Both the position numbers and the translations under genes were made by a program. From a bacterium (GTDB lineage: Bacteria; Bacillota; Clostridia; Oscillospirales; Acutalibacteraceae): DNA of 5,791 bases. The stretch's first letter is position 1. Every line of letters starts with the position of its first letter. The DNA lies in NCBI GenBank assembly GCA_020625635.1, contig JAHLBL010000117.1, positions 1-5,791 on the forward strand. The letters are read 5' to 3'. Positions 1-4,842 of the stretch are shown here, piece by piece. Below the pieces are notes generated by a model. It ran no database searches. It had not been told where the DNA came from and was given only the letters and a program-made list of their open reading frames with translations.

Positions 1-443
1 AGCGCAAGCACGATAAAGAAAAGAATCGCCGTAACCACTCTGACTGTAGTGCGCTTGGCGCGGGACATTTCCTCAATCGGCTCCTCGTACTCGCCGTCGT
101 CGAGGATTTCCTCGCCCTCGAGCTTAATCGCCCCTATTCCTACGGCAATGTCGAACGCCTTTTCGTAAAGCTCGTAAGGTACGAGAATATCGAAGGTATC
201 GAGATCCATTCCCGTTACGAGTTGAGAGTTGGCGCTTACCATATGGCGGGTATAAACACTGGGGATATCGCTGTCGCTGAGAGCAGCCTGAACACGGTCG
301 CGCTCAATAACATCTCCCGAGCAGAGATAAACCGATGTAGTTTCGTCCTCGATAGTTTCGAGCGTCCTTCGCTTACATTCAACGCAGTCGCAGTAAACGT
401 CCTCGTCATTATAAAGCTTCTTGCATTTAGGACAATATTTCAT
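1..443 (-). CDS. Zinc-ribbon, DUF2007-like membrane protein (C-terminus off the window)
   Basis: No specific function is recognised. The 147 visible residues begin with a zinc-ribbon-like cysteine cluster (C4-x2-C7, then C18-x-C20-x2-C23). Residues about 38-105 (from SVYLCSGDVIERDRVQAAL) form a beta-alpha-beta stretch resembling DUF2007, a small domain often called a putative signal-transducing domain. An acidic linker (about 108-126) follows, then a basic patch (RAKR) and the start of a hydrophobic segment (VVTAILFFIVLAL) that looks like a C-terminal membrane anchor, putting the ribbon and the middle domain in the cytoplasm. The reading frame stays open to the window edge, so the protein is truncated here only by the window. 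ATG at 443 was preferred over ATG at 449 because AAAGGA (452-457) lies 8 nt from the former and only 2 nt from the latter. The gene has its own promoter. The fold assignment is by eye; the open frame is certain. Confidence 0.8.
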   Translation of the reverse strand, partial: MKYCPKCKKLYNDEDVYCDCVECKRRTLETIEDETTSVYLCSGDVIERDRVQAALSDSDIPSVYTRHMVSANSQLVTGMDLDTFDILVPYELYEKAFDIAVGIGAIKLEGEEILDDGEYEEPIEEMSRAKRTTVRVVTAILFFIVLA

Positions 444-458
444 ACGCATAATCCTTTC

Positions 459-505
459 ACATAACAATTACATTTTATTATAGCAAATTGTTATGTTGTT
501 TGCAA
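459..505 (-). promoter_or_regulatory. Sigma-A-like promoter with flanking 11-bp inverted repeat
   Basis: On the minus strand TTGCAA (500-505) and TATAAT (477-482) are separated by 17 nt, and TG-C precedes the -10 (an extended -10). The predicted transcript starts near 470, about 27 nt before the zinc-ribbon gene. A perfect 11-bp inverted repeat surrounds the -10: ACATAACAATT at 459-469 and AATTGTTATGT at 486-496. One arm lies in the -35/-10 spacer and the other just after the start point. That is the layout of a repressor operator. Because only one arm would be transcribed, an RNA hairpin is unlikely. Confidence 0.65.
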
Positions 506-540
506 GAGTTAATGTACCCCGATGTTTTCAGCTCACAACA

Positions 541-580
541 TAAGGAAAAGGCGGGAGTCACGACAGCAACCCTCCGCCTC
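541..580 (-). terminator. Intrinsic terminator after dpaAB
   Basis: Read on the minus strand, a GC-rich stem follows the dpaB stop by about 20 nt. GGCGG (complement of 574-578) plus two further pairs on one side match CTCCCGCC (complement of 550-557) on the other, with one bulged base and a loop of about 14 nt. TTTTCCTT follows. It separates the dipicolinate operon from the next minus-strand gene, which has its own promoter. Confidence 0.7.
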
Positions 581-596
581 TTAGCAGATTATTAAA

Positions 597-1163
597 TCAC
601 ATAAAAACCGGCTGAACCTGAATTCTTCCGAGAGCCTTCTCAACACACTCGCCGAGCATATCGAAATGAGCGACAAGCGAATTGGGCTTGTTTATACAAT
701 CGTCCTGGCTCATCGGAACGAAGTAGATATTTCTCGTATTAAGAAGCCTGCCAATATTCTGAGCTGACGCGCCGAGCGCGTCATTAGTCGCGACGCAGAG
801 CAGTACAGGTCTGCCTGTCCTCAGATGCGATTTTACAGCCATAGTCACCGCCGTGTCGGTAATACCGTGGGAGAGCTTGGCGAGCGTATTTCCCGTGCAG
901 GGTGCTACCACCATAAGGTCGCACATCTTTTTCGGACCGATCGGCTCGGCTTCGCCTATTGTATGAATAACAATCTTATCCGTGATTTTTTCTATATTAT
1001 CTATAAAATCCCGCGCTGTACCGAAGCGCGTATCGGTTGAATACGCCGTCTCGGACATTACGGGAATAACATTATAACCGCTGTCTGCGAGCAGTTTCAT
1101 CTGCGGGATAGCCTTGGAGAAGGTACAAAACGACCCGCACATAGCAAATCCTATGTTTGGCAA
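597..1163 (-). CDS. dpaB: Dipicolinate synthase subunit B (flavoprotein subunit)
   Basis: This is SpoVFB, the flavoprotein-fold partner of DpaA. Together they oxidise dihydrodipicolinate (or its hydrated form) to dipicolinic acid, made in the mother cell and loaded into the spore core. The 188-residue product (B. subtilis SpoVFB is about 200) begins IGFAMCGSFCTF, the Rossmann-like flavoprotein start. It carries the family signature APCTGNTLAKLSHGITDT (87-104) and a late QDDCINKPNSLVAHF segment (153-167). The start is TTG at 1163: it lies 7 nt from a perfect AAGGAGG and places the conserved N-terminus correctly. The longer open frame back to 1235 would add 24 unrelated residues lying entirely inside dpaA. 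The gene overlaps the end of dpaA by 13 nt in another frame, implying translational coupling. The homology call is strong; the start is a well-supported inference. Confidence 0.93.
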   Translation of the reverse strand: MPNIGFAMCGSFCTFSKAIPQMKLLADSGYNVIPVMSETAYSTDTRFGTARDFIDNIEKITDKIVIHTIGEAEPIGPKKMCDLMVVAPCTGNTLAKLSHGITDTAVTMAVKSHLRTGRPVLLCVATNDALGASAQNIGRLLNTRNIYFVPMSQDDCINKPNSLVAHFDMLGECVEKALGRIQVQPVFM

Positions 1164-1993
1164 TAAGATTCCTCCTTCTGCAGAATATTGAGGATTATGT
1201 CGGAGATAATTCTGCCTGCCGCAGCAGGGGAGCACTTCCCTGGAAGAGCGAGCGCCCTTATTACGGTAAAACCCAGCTTTTCCGCCGCGTCAAAATCAAC
1301 TCCGCCCGGAAGCGACGCAAGGTCGATAATCAGAGGATCGTCGGCTGTTTTACCGAGGATATCGGCGGTAACGATAAGCTTGTCGGCGGTATTGAAGACA
1401 ATATCGTAACCGTCGAGCGATTGCAGCTTTTCCGTATAAATGATATTGAAGCAATCGGGAATGCTCTTCGCCTTATCTCCCCCGCTTCGCGTCGAGACCG
1501 TCACATCGGCGCCGAGCGCTTTCAGTAAAGAGCTCAGACAGGCGCCGATCCTTCCGTAACCGATAACAAGACAGCGGCTGCCGTGAATTACCGACTCGTA
1601 GCTTTCCATCGCAACCTGAACGGCGCCCTCGGCGGTAGGCAGAGCGTTCGCCGTCTTAAAATCATCGCGGGCGGCTATGTTAAAAAGCTTTCCGCATTTT
1701 ATATAATCTGTCCTGCCCGTGAATACGAGCTTATCGCACAGCATATTATCTTCAATAACGATGTTTTCATCGGAAAACGGACAGTTAACAATGCCGTTTT
1801 TTACACCTGTTATCGGGAGAAGCACGGCGTCGGCGCCCGTGAGCGCGTCCTTCGTATCTTTGAGCACAAGTTCACCGTAGCTGAGAAGATTGTCAAAGCC
1901 CGCAAGCTCAACCTCGATCCCGCGGAGCATAAGCTCACGCGCCGCAAAGAGGGAACGCTTGTCTCCGCCTATGACAGCAATTTTCTTTATCAT
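1151..1993 (-). CDS. dpaA: Dipicolinate synthase subunit A (NAD(P)-binding subunit)
   Basis: This is SpoVFA, the dehydrogenase-like subunit of dipicolinate synthase, which takes a lysine-pathway intermediate to dipicolinic acid during late sporulation. The product is 280 residues (B. subtilis about 297). It opens with MIKKIAVIGGDKR, matching the family N-terminus. A Rossmann motif, VIGYGRIG (143-150, GxGxxG), begins the cofactor-binding domain. The family segments IIDLASLPGGVDFD (222-235) and RALALPGKCSPAAAG (246-260) follow. ATG at 1993 is taken as the start, with AAGG 11 nt upstream. GTG at 2002 would add three residues (MLD), also fits the family, and sits about 7 nt from AGGA, so the start is uncertain by three codons. 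dpaB follows with an overlap. asd, dapG and dapA, which accompany these genes in Bacillus, are absent here. Sigma-K control is expected from the family. Confidence 0.95.
   Translation of the reverse strand: MIKKIAVIGGDKRSLFAARELMLRGIEVELAGFDNLLSYGELVLKDTKDALTGADAVLLPITGVKNGIVNCPFSDENIVIEDNMLCDKLVFTGRTDYIKCGKLFNIAARDDFKTANALPTAEGAVQVAMESYESVIHGSRCLVIGYGRIGACLSSLLKALGADVTVSTRSGGDKAKSIPDCFNIIYTEKLQSLDGYDIVFNTADKLIVTADILGKTADDPLIIDLASLPGGVDFDAAEKLGFTVIRALALPGKCSPAAAGRIISDIILNILQKEESYCQT
1171..1177 (-). promoter_or_regulatory. Ribosome binding site deciding the dpaB TTG start
   Basis: AAGGAGG on the minus strand, inside the last codons of dpaA, lies 7 nt before TTG at 1161-1163. It is the best Shine-Dalgarno match noticed in the window and compensates for the weak start codon. 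It fixes the dpaB start within the dpaA reading frame. Confidence 0.8.
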
Positions 1994-2004
1994 ATCCAAC
2001 ACAA

Positions 2005-2039
2005 CCTTTTCCTGATTACTACATTCTATTCAGGAAAGG
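2005..2039 (-). promoter_or_regulatory. Inverted repeat able to mask the dpaA ribosome site
   Basis: On the minus strand CCTTTCCTGA (complement of 2030-2039) can pair with TCAGGAAAAGG (complement of 2005-2015): 10 bp with one bulged A and a 14-nt loop. The second arm is the AGGAAAAGG Shine-Dalgarno region of dpaA. If transcription begins upstream of 2040, this hairpin would hide the ribosome site. A further 7-bp repeat, CTGATTA (2012-2018) and TAATCAG (2041-2047), overlaps it. The pairing is visible; any regulatory role is inference. Confidence 0.4.
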
Positions 2040-2048
2040 ATAATCAGT
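2022..2048 (-). promoter_or_regulatory. Weak sigma-K-like promoter candidate for dpaA
   Basis: On the minus strand AC (complement of 2047-2048) is followed after 16 nt by AATAGAATG (complement of 2022-2030). The sigma-K pattern is AC-N16/17-CATAnnnTA; the candidate keeps ATA and the T but lacks the leading C and last A. It would put the start point about 20-25 nt before dpaA, as expected for a mother-cell gene. It is supported mainly by gene function. Confidence 0.25.
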
Positions 2049-2076
2049 GAAATAATTTGAAGTGAAACGATTTATA

Positions 2077-2104
2077 TTGACAACCGTTTTCACGGTGATA
2101 TAAT
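2077..2104 (+). promoter_or_regulatory. Strong sigma-A promoter of the CDF-ohrR operon
   Basis: Both hexamers are perfect: TTGACA (2077-2082) and TATAAT (2099-2104), separated by 16 nt. The expected start point is about 2111. The spacer holds an inverted repeat, ACCGT-TTTC-ACGGT (2083-2096), and GTGAAACG (2062-2069) mirrors CGTTTTCAC (2085-2093) with one extra T. This close to consensus the promoter should be strong unless repressed. The overlapping dyads make repression by the downstream MarR-family protein plausible. Confidence 0.85.
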
Positions 2105-2111
2105 AATGTTA

Positions 2112-2142
2112 GATTGCATGCAATCCAATTCTGCCGATCGGC
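2112..2142 (+). promoter_or_regulatory. Two perfect palindromes at the transcript start (candidate operator)
   Basis: GATTGCATGCAATC (2112-2125) is a perfect 14-bp palindrome lying directly after the predicted start point. GCCGATCGGC (2133-2142) is a second perfect palindrome of 10 bp, ending one base before the ribosome site. The TTGC/GCAA half-sites of the first resemble those bound by several MarR-family proteins. It is not the classical B. subtilis OhrR box (TACAATT/AATTGTA type). Repressor binding here is inference from position and symmetry. Confidence 0.5.
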
Positions 2143-2159
2143 GGAAAGGTTATGGAAAT

Positions 2160-3263
2160 ATGGAAAACAAAAGAGACAAAATCATAATCAGAACAGGCTT
2201 TATAGGTATTCTGGTGAATATCGTGCTTGTTATATTCAAGTCGATAATAGGACTTATCACGAACTCGATCGCTATTATACTTGACGCTGTAAACAACCTC
2301 AGCGACGTTTTGTCGTCGGTGATTACGATAATCGGCACAAAGCTCTCGGGCAAAGAGCCCGACAAAAAGCACCCGTACGGTCACGGCAGGATCGAGTACC
2401 TGACCTCGGTCGTAATCTCGGTAATCGTACTGCTGGCGGGCGTAGCATCAGTCAGAGAATCGGTCGTAAAAATAATTGCTCCCGAGGAAACGAACTACAA
2501 CGCGGTTTCGCTGGTGATTATTTCCGTGGCAATATTTGTTAAAATCTTTCTCGGCAGATATGTTAAGGGGATTGGAAAGAAAATCAATGCCCAGACGCTT
2601 GTCGCGGCAGGAACCGACGCGCTCTTTGACGCAGTGCTGGCGCTCGGTACTCTGATAGCCGCGATCATCAGTATTGTGTGGAACGTCGGGCTCGAGGGAA
2701 TCATCGGCGCGGTGATTTCGCTGTTCATTATAAAGGCAGGTATCAGTATGCTTTTAGAAACACTGAACAGCATAATCGGCACGAGATACGACGCCGAACT
2801 GACGAACAGCATAAAGGAACGCATAAACTCCTATGACGACGTTCACGGCACCTACGACCTCGCTCTGCACAACTACGGTCCGACAAAGATTTTCGGAACG
2901 GCGCACATCGAGGTTGACGACACAATGACCGCAAAAAAGATCCACAATCTCACCCGCAGGATCACCGAGGACATTATGTCGGAGTTTGGGATCATAATGA
3001 CGATCGGCATTTACGCTTCAAACACATCGGGCAAATACGCTCATATAAAACAGCTTATCGAGGAAGCCGTAGCGAAATACAGTTCTATTATGCAGATGCA
3101 CGGCTTTTACATTGACGAGGAGCACAAGCTGATAACATTTGACATCATTACGGACTTTGACTGCAACCGCGAGGAAATAAGGTTCTCACTGATGGAGGAT
3201 CTGAGCAAGAAAATACCCGACTACACAATTTATATCGTGCTCGATACGGATATAAGCGAATGA
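2160..3263 (+). CDS. Cation diffusion facilitator metal exporter, manganese-type site, extended C-terminus
   Basis: A CDF-family secondary transporter that exports divalent metal from the cytoplasm in exchange for protons, as a dimer. Of 367 residues, six membrane segments lie at about 11-33, 35-59, 81-104, 114-132, 146-172 and 178-200. The family signature HPYGHGRIEY (71-80) lies between the second and third. The transport site is N45-x3-D49 in segment 2 and D153-x3-D157 in segment 5. This Asn-Asp/Asp-Asp set resembles the streptococcal Mn2+ exporter MntE rather than Zn2+ transporters, which carry His. The cytoplasmic domain (about 213-286) is followed by 294-365, which appears to repeat it, so the protein exceeds the usual length of about 300. 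The start is ATG 2160, 10 nt after GGAAAGG; in-frame ATG 2106 lies before the predicted transcript start. ohrR follows 17 nt downstream in the same operon. The family is certain; Mn2+ (or possibly Fe2+) as substrate is inferred. Confidence 0.93.
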   Translation: MENKRDKIIIRTGFIGILVNIVLVIFKSIIGLITNSIAIILDAVNNLSDVLSSVITIIGTKLSGKEPDKKHPYGHGRIEYLTSVVISVIVLLAGVASVRESVVKIIAPEETNYNAVSLVIISVAIFVKIFLGRYVKGIGKKINAQTLVAAGTDALFDAVLALGTLIAAIISIVWNVGLEGIIGAVISLFIIKAGISMLLETLNSIIGTRYDAELTNSIKERINSYDDVHGTYDLALHNYGPTKIFGTAHIEVDDTMTAKKIHNLTRRITEDIMSEFGIIMTIGIYASNTSGKYAHIKQLIEEAVAKYSSIMQMHGFYIDEEHKLITFDIITDFDCNREEIRFSLMEDLSKKIPDYTIYIVLDTDISE

Positions 3264-3280
3264 TATGAAAGGTTGATTTT

Positions 3281-3712
3281 ATGGACAAGAATTATAATTC
3301 CCTGAAGCTTGAAAATCAGTTGTGCTTTCCGCTTTATGTGTGCTCCAAGGAAATCATAAGAAGATACACGCCGTTTTTAGAGCCGCTCGGACTGACCTAT
3401 ACGCAGTACATCGCGATGATAGTGCTCTGGGAGGAGGGCGAAATCAACGTAAAGGAAATGGGCAGAAAGCTCTTTCTCGACTCGGGAACGCTGACTCCTC
3501 TGCTGAAAAAGCTTGAGACCAAGGGCTATATAAAGCGCGAGCCCTCAAAGAACGACGGTCGCAGTCTCATAATATCGATCACGGACGAGGGCGAGGCGCT
3601 AAAGGAGCAGGCGGTAAAAATTCCCGAAATGGTATGCGGGTGCATAAATCTCCCGCCCGAAAAATCCGTCGCTCTCAATGAAATACTGAACGAGCTGCTC
3701 GGTTGTATCTGA
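3281..3712 (+). CDS. ohrR: OhrR-type MarR-family peroxide-sensing repressor
   Basis: A 143-residue winged-helix repressor of the MarR family, closely resembling Bacillus OhrR. OhrR releases DNA when its N-terminal cysteine is oxidised by organic hydroperoxides. The N-terminus KLENQLCFPLYVCSKEI places the reactive cysteine at C15, and the tyrosines that contact it are at Y29 and Y40, the same positions as in B. subtilis OhrR. The recognition-helix segment is LFLDSGTLTPLLKKLETKGY (64-83) and the wing includes SKNDGRSLIISIT (89-101). Additional cysteines are C21, C119, C121 and C142. C119 or C121 could act as a resolving cysteine as in two-cysteine OhrR proteins; B. subtilis OhrR has one. ATG 3281 follows GAAAGG by 8 nt, and the gene begins 17 nt after the CDF gene. 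No ohr gene is in the window, so its target here is probably its own operon (inference). The OhrR subfamily call is strong; its inducer is not proven. Confidence 0.9.
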   Translation: MDKNYNSLKLENQLCFPLYVCSKEIIRRYTPFLEPLGLTYTQYIAMIVLWEEGEINVKEMGRKLFLDSGTLTPLLKKLETKGYIKREPSKNDGRSLIISITDEGEALKEQAVKIPEMVCGCINLPPEKSVALNEILNELLGCI

Positions 3713-3716
3713 TAAC

Positions 3717-3767
3717 AAACACTTTTTACGCATAAACAGTGTTTAATATTAAACAGCAGAACGTCTG
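3717..3767 (+). repeat. Cluster of dyad symmetries behind ohrR
   Basis: AAACACT (3717-3723) can pair with AGTGTTT (3738-3744). The latter overlaps a perfect 16-bp palindrome, TGTTTAATATTAAACA (3740-3755). A small CAGA/TCTG repeat (3757-3767) follows. The first two pairings are mutually exclusive in RNA. There is no good U-tract, so this is not a convincing terminator. No open frame or clear promoter was seen here. Confidence 0.5.
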
Positions 3768-3776
3768 AAAAACAAA

Positions 3777-3829
3777 GTCGGACAGACAGGTTGAAACTAA
3801 CGCAACCTTATCTGCCCGACCTTTTTATA
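3777..3829 (+). terminator. Intrinsic terminator of the CDF-ohrR operon
   Basis: A long imperfect stem is built from three paired blocks: GTCGG (3777-3781) with CCGAC (3816-3820), CAGA (3783-3786) with TCTG (3811-3814), and AGGTTG (3788-3793) with CAACCT (3803-3808). It has a 9-nt loop and is followed by CTTTTTATAT. The other strand also reads into a T-rich stretch (TTTGTTTTT), so it could work in both directions, though no minus-strand gene approaches it. Confidence 0.85.
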
Positions 3830-3876
3830 TAGTTAATAGATTTTTAATTATTTCAGTGTCTCCCCTTTGCGACAAT

Positions 3877-3936
3877 CTGTCCATATACTTTTATTAAAAA
3901 CTGTCCATTTATCAAGGACAGTAAAAGTGATATTAT
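3877..3936 (+). promoter_or_regulatory. pdxK promoter with CTGTCC half-site array
   Basis: The promoter is TTATCA (3909-3914), 16 nt, then an extended -10, TG-A-TATTAT (3928-3936); the start point is near 3943. Centred on the -35 is a perfect 7-bp dyad, ACTGTCC (3900-3906) and GGACAGT (3916-3922). A third copy, CTGTCCAT (3877-3884), lies exactly 24 bp upstream of the same octamer at 3901-3908. Direct plus inverted half-sites next to a vitamin B6 salvage gene would suit a dedicated regulator, such as a MocR/PdxR-type protein, but none is encoded in this window. Confidence 0.55.
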
Positions 3937-3964
3937 AGTTGCGTCACGAAAGGTTGTGAGAAAA

Positions 3965-4789
3965 ATGAAAAGAATAGTAACAATCCAGGATATATCCTGC
4001 CTCGGAAAGTGCTCGCTCACCGTCGCGCTGCCGATTATTTCGGCGACAGGTGTTGAGGCGGCTATTATACCGACAGCGGTACTCTCCACACACACAATGT
4101 TCAAGAATTTCACCTGTAAGGACCTTGACGACCAGATCCTTCCGATCGCAAAGCACTGGAAGGACGAGGGCATTGAGTTTGACGCTTTCTATACAGGCTA
4201 CCTCGCTTCTGCACAGCAGATCGAGAAGGTTATCACGCTGATTGACAGTCTAAAAAAAGACGGCAACCTCGTTATAATCGACCCTGCTATGGCTGATAAC
4301 GGCAAGCTCTACCCCGCTTTTGACGCTGAGTTCCCGAAGGAGATGGCTAAGCTGTGCTCAAAAGCCGACATAGTTCTCCCCAACATCACGGAGGCGTGTC
4401 TGCTTACCGACACACCTTACCGCGAGAAATACGACAAAGCATTCGCTGAGGAGGTTGTCGAAAAGCTCGCCGCTCAGGGAGCTAAAACCGTTGTGCTGAC
4501 AGGCGCAGAATTCGACGGCAAATACGGCGTTCTGGTCTACAGCAGTGAGAAAAAAGAGTACTGGTATTACGCTCAGGAGAAAATCGACGCGGCGTTCCAC
4601 GGCACGGGCGATATTTTCAGCTCGACCTTTACGGGACTGCTTGTACGCGGAAAAACTCTTGAGGCAAGTGTCGAGATCGCTGCCGACTACACAGCAGAGT
4701 GTATCAGAATCACAAAGAATACACCGGACGCAAACTGGTACGGAGTTGATTTTGAACGCGCTGTTCCCTATCTCATTTCAAGAATTTAA
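3965..4789 (+). CDS. pdxK: Pyridoxamine/pyridoxal kinase (PdxY/PdxK-like)
   Basis: A ribokinase-superfamily enzyme that phosphorylates pyridoxal, pyridoxine or pyridoxamine with ATP in vitamin B6 salvage, in the cytoplasm. The 274-residue product has the family N-terminus TIQDISCLGKCSLTVALPII (6-25) with substrate-site residues around D9. It also has PTAVLSTHTMF (36-46), the YTGYL loop (76-80), DPAMADNGKLY (106-116), NITEA (140-144) and the ATP/anion-hole motif HGTGDIF (212-218), whose D216 is the expected catalytic base. ATG 3965 was chosen with GAAAGG 11 nt upstream; GTG 3956, only 2 nt after that site, would add three residues (MRK). The gene is monocistronic, with its own promoter and terminator. 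Whether pyridoxal, pyridoxine or pyridoxamine is preferred cannot be read from sequence. ThiD-type pyrimidine kinases are relatives, but the N-terminal signature favours the PdxY/PdxK group. Confidence 0.93.
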   Translation: MKRIVTIQDISCLGKCSLTVALPIISATGVEAAIIPTAVLSTHTMFKNFTCKDLDDQILPIAKHWKDEGIEFDAFYTGYLASAQQIEKVITLIDSLKKDGNLVIIDPAMADNGKLYPAFDAEFPKEMAKLCSKADIVLPNITEACLLTDTPYREKYDKAFAEEVVEKLAAQGAKTVVLTGAEFDGKYGVLVYSSEKKEYWYYAQEKIDAAFHGTGDIFSSTFTGLLVRGKTLEASVEIAADYTAECIRITKNTPDANWYGVDFERAVPYLISRI

Positions 4790-4811
4790 TAACCGATACT
4801 CTAAAGTCGGA

Positions 4812-4841
4812 GGGCTGACTCGTTTGAGTCAGCCCCTTTTT
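4812..4841 (+). terminator. Intrinsic terminator of pdxK
   Basis: A perfect 10-bp stem, GGGCTGACTC (4812-4821) with GAGTCAGCCC (4826-4835), has a GTTT loop and is followed by C and TTTTT. It lies 22 nt after the pdxK stop. It ends 1 nt before the stop codon of the convergent acetyltransferase gene, whose transcript would also form the stem but lacks a good U-tract on the far side. Confidence 0.93.
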
Positions 4842-4842
4842 A

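Noticed and set aside
222..464. Plus-strand open frame of 80 codons
   Set aside because: It lies antisense to the zinc-ribbon gene, whose frame has a ribosome site, a promoter and recognisable cysteine motifs. The plus-strand product has no recognisable features.
2026..2031. TGAATA on the minus strand as a sigma-G -35 for dpaA
   Set aside because: No CATACTA-like -10 occurs at the required distance, and forespore expression would not suit dipicolinate synthase, which works in the mother cell.
1583..2050. Plus-strand open frame of 155 codons opposite dpaA
   Set aside because: The opposite frame is a clear dpaA with conserved motifs along its whole length. This is a coding-strand shadow that also covers the dpaA leader.
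2106..2159. Longer CDF start at ATG 2106 or ATG 2118
   Set aside because: ATG 2106 begins just 1 nt after the -10 hexamer and before the predicted start point, and ATG 2118 lies inside the palindrome without a ribosome site. ATG 2160 has GGAAAGG at suitable spacing and gives a normal CDF N-terminus.
3830..3964. Possible small gene or riboswitch before pdxK
   Set aside because: The stretch is AT-rich and contains stops in all frames. The predicted leader is only about 22 nt, too short for a riboswitch, and the structure present is explained by promoter and half-sites.
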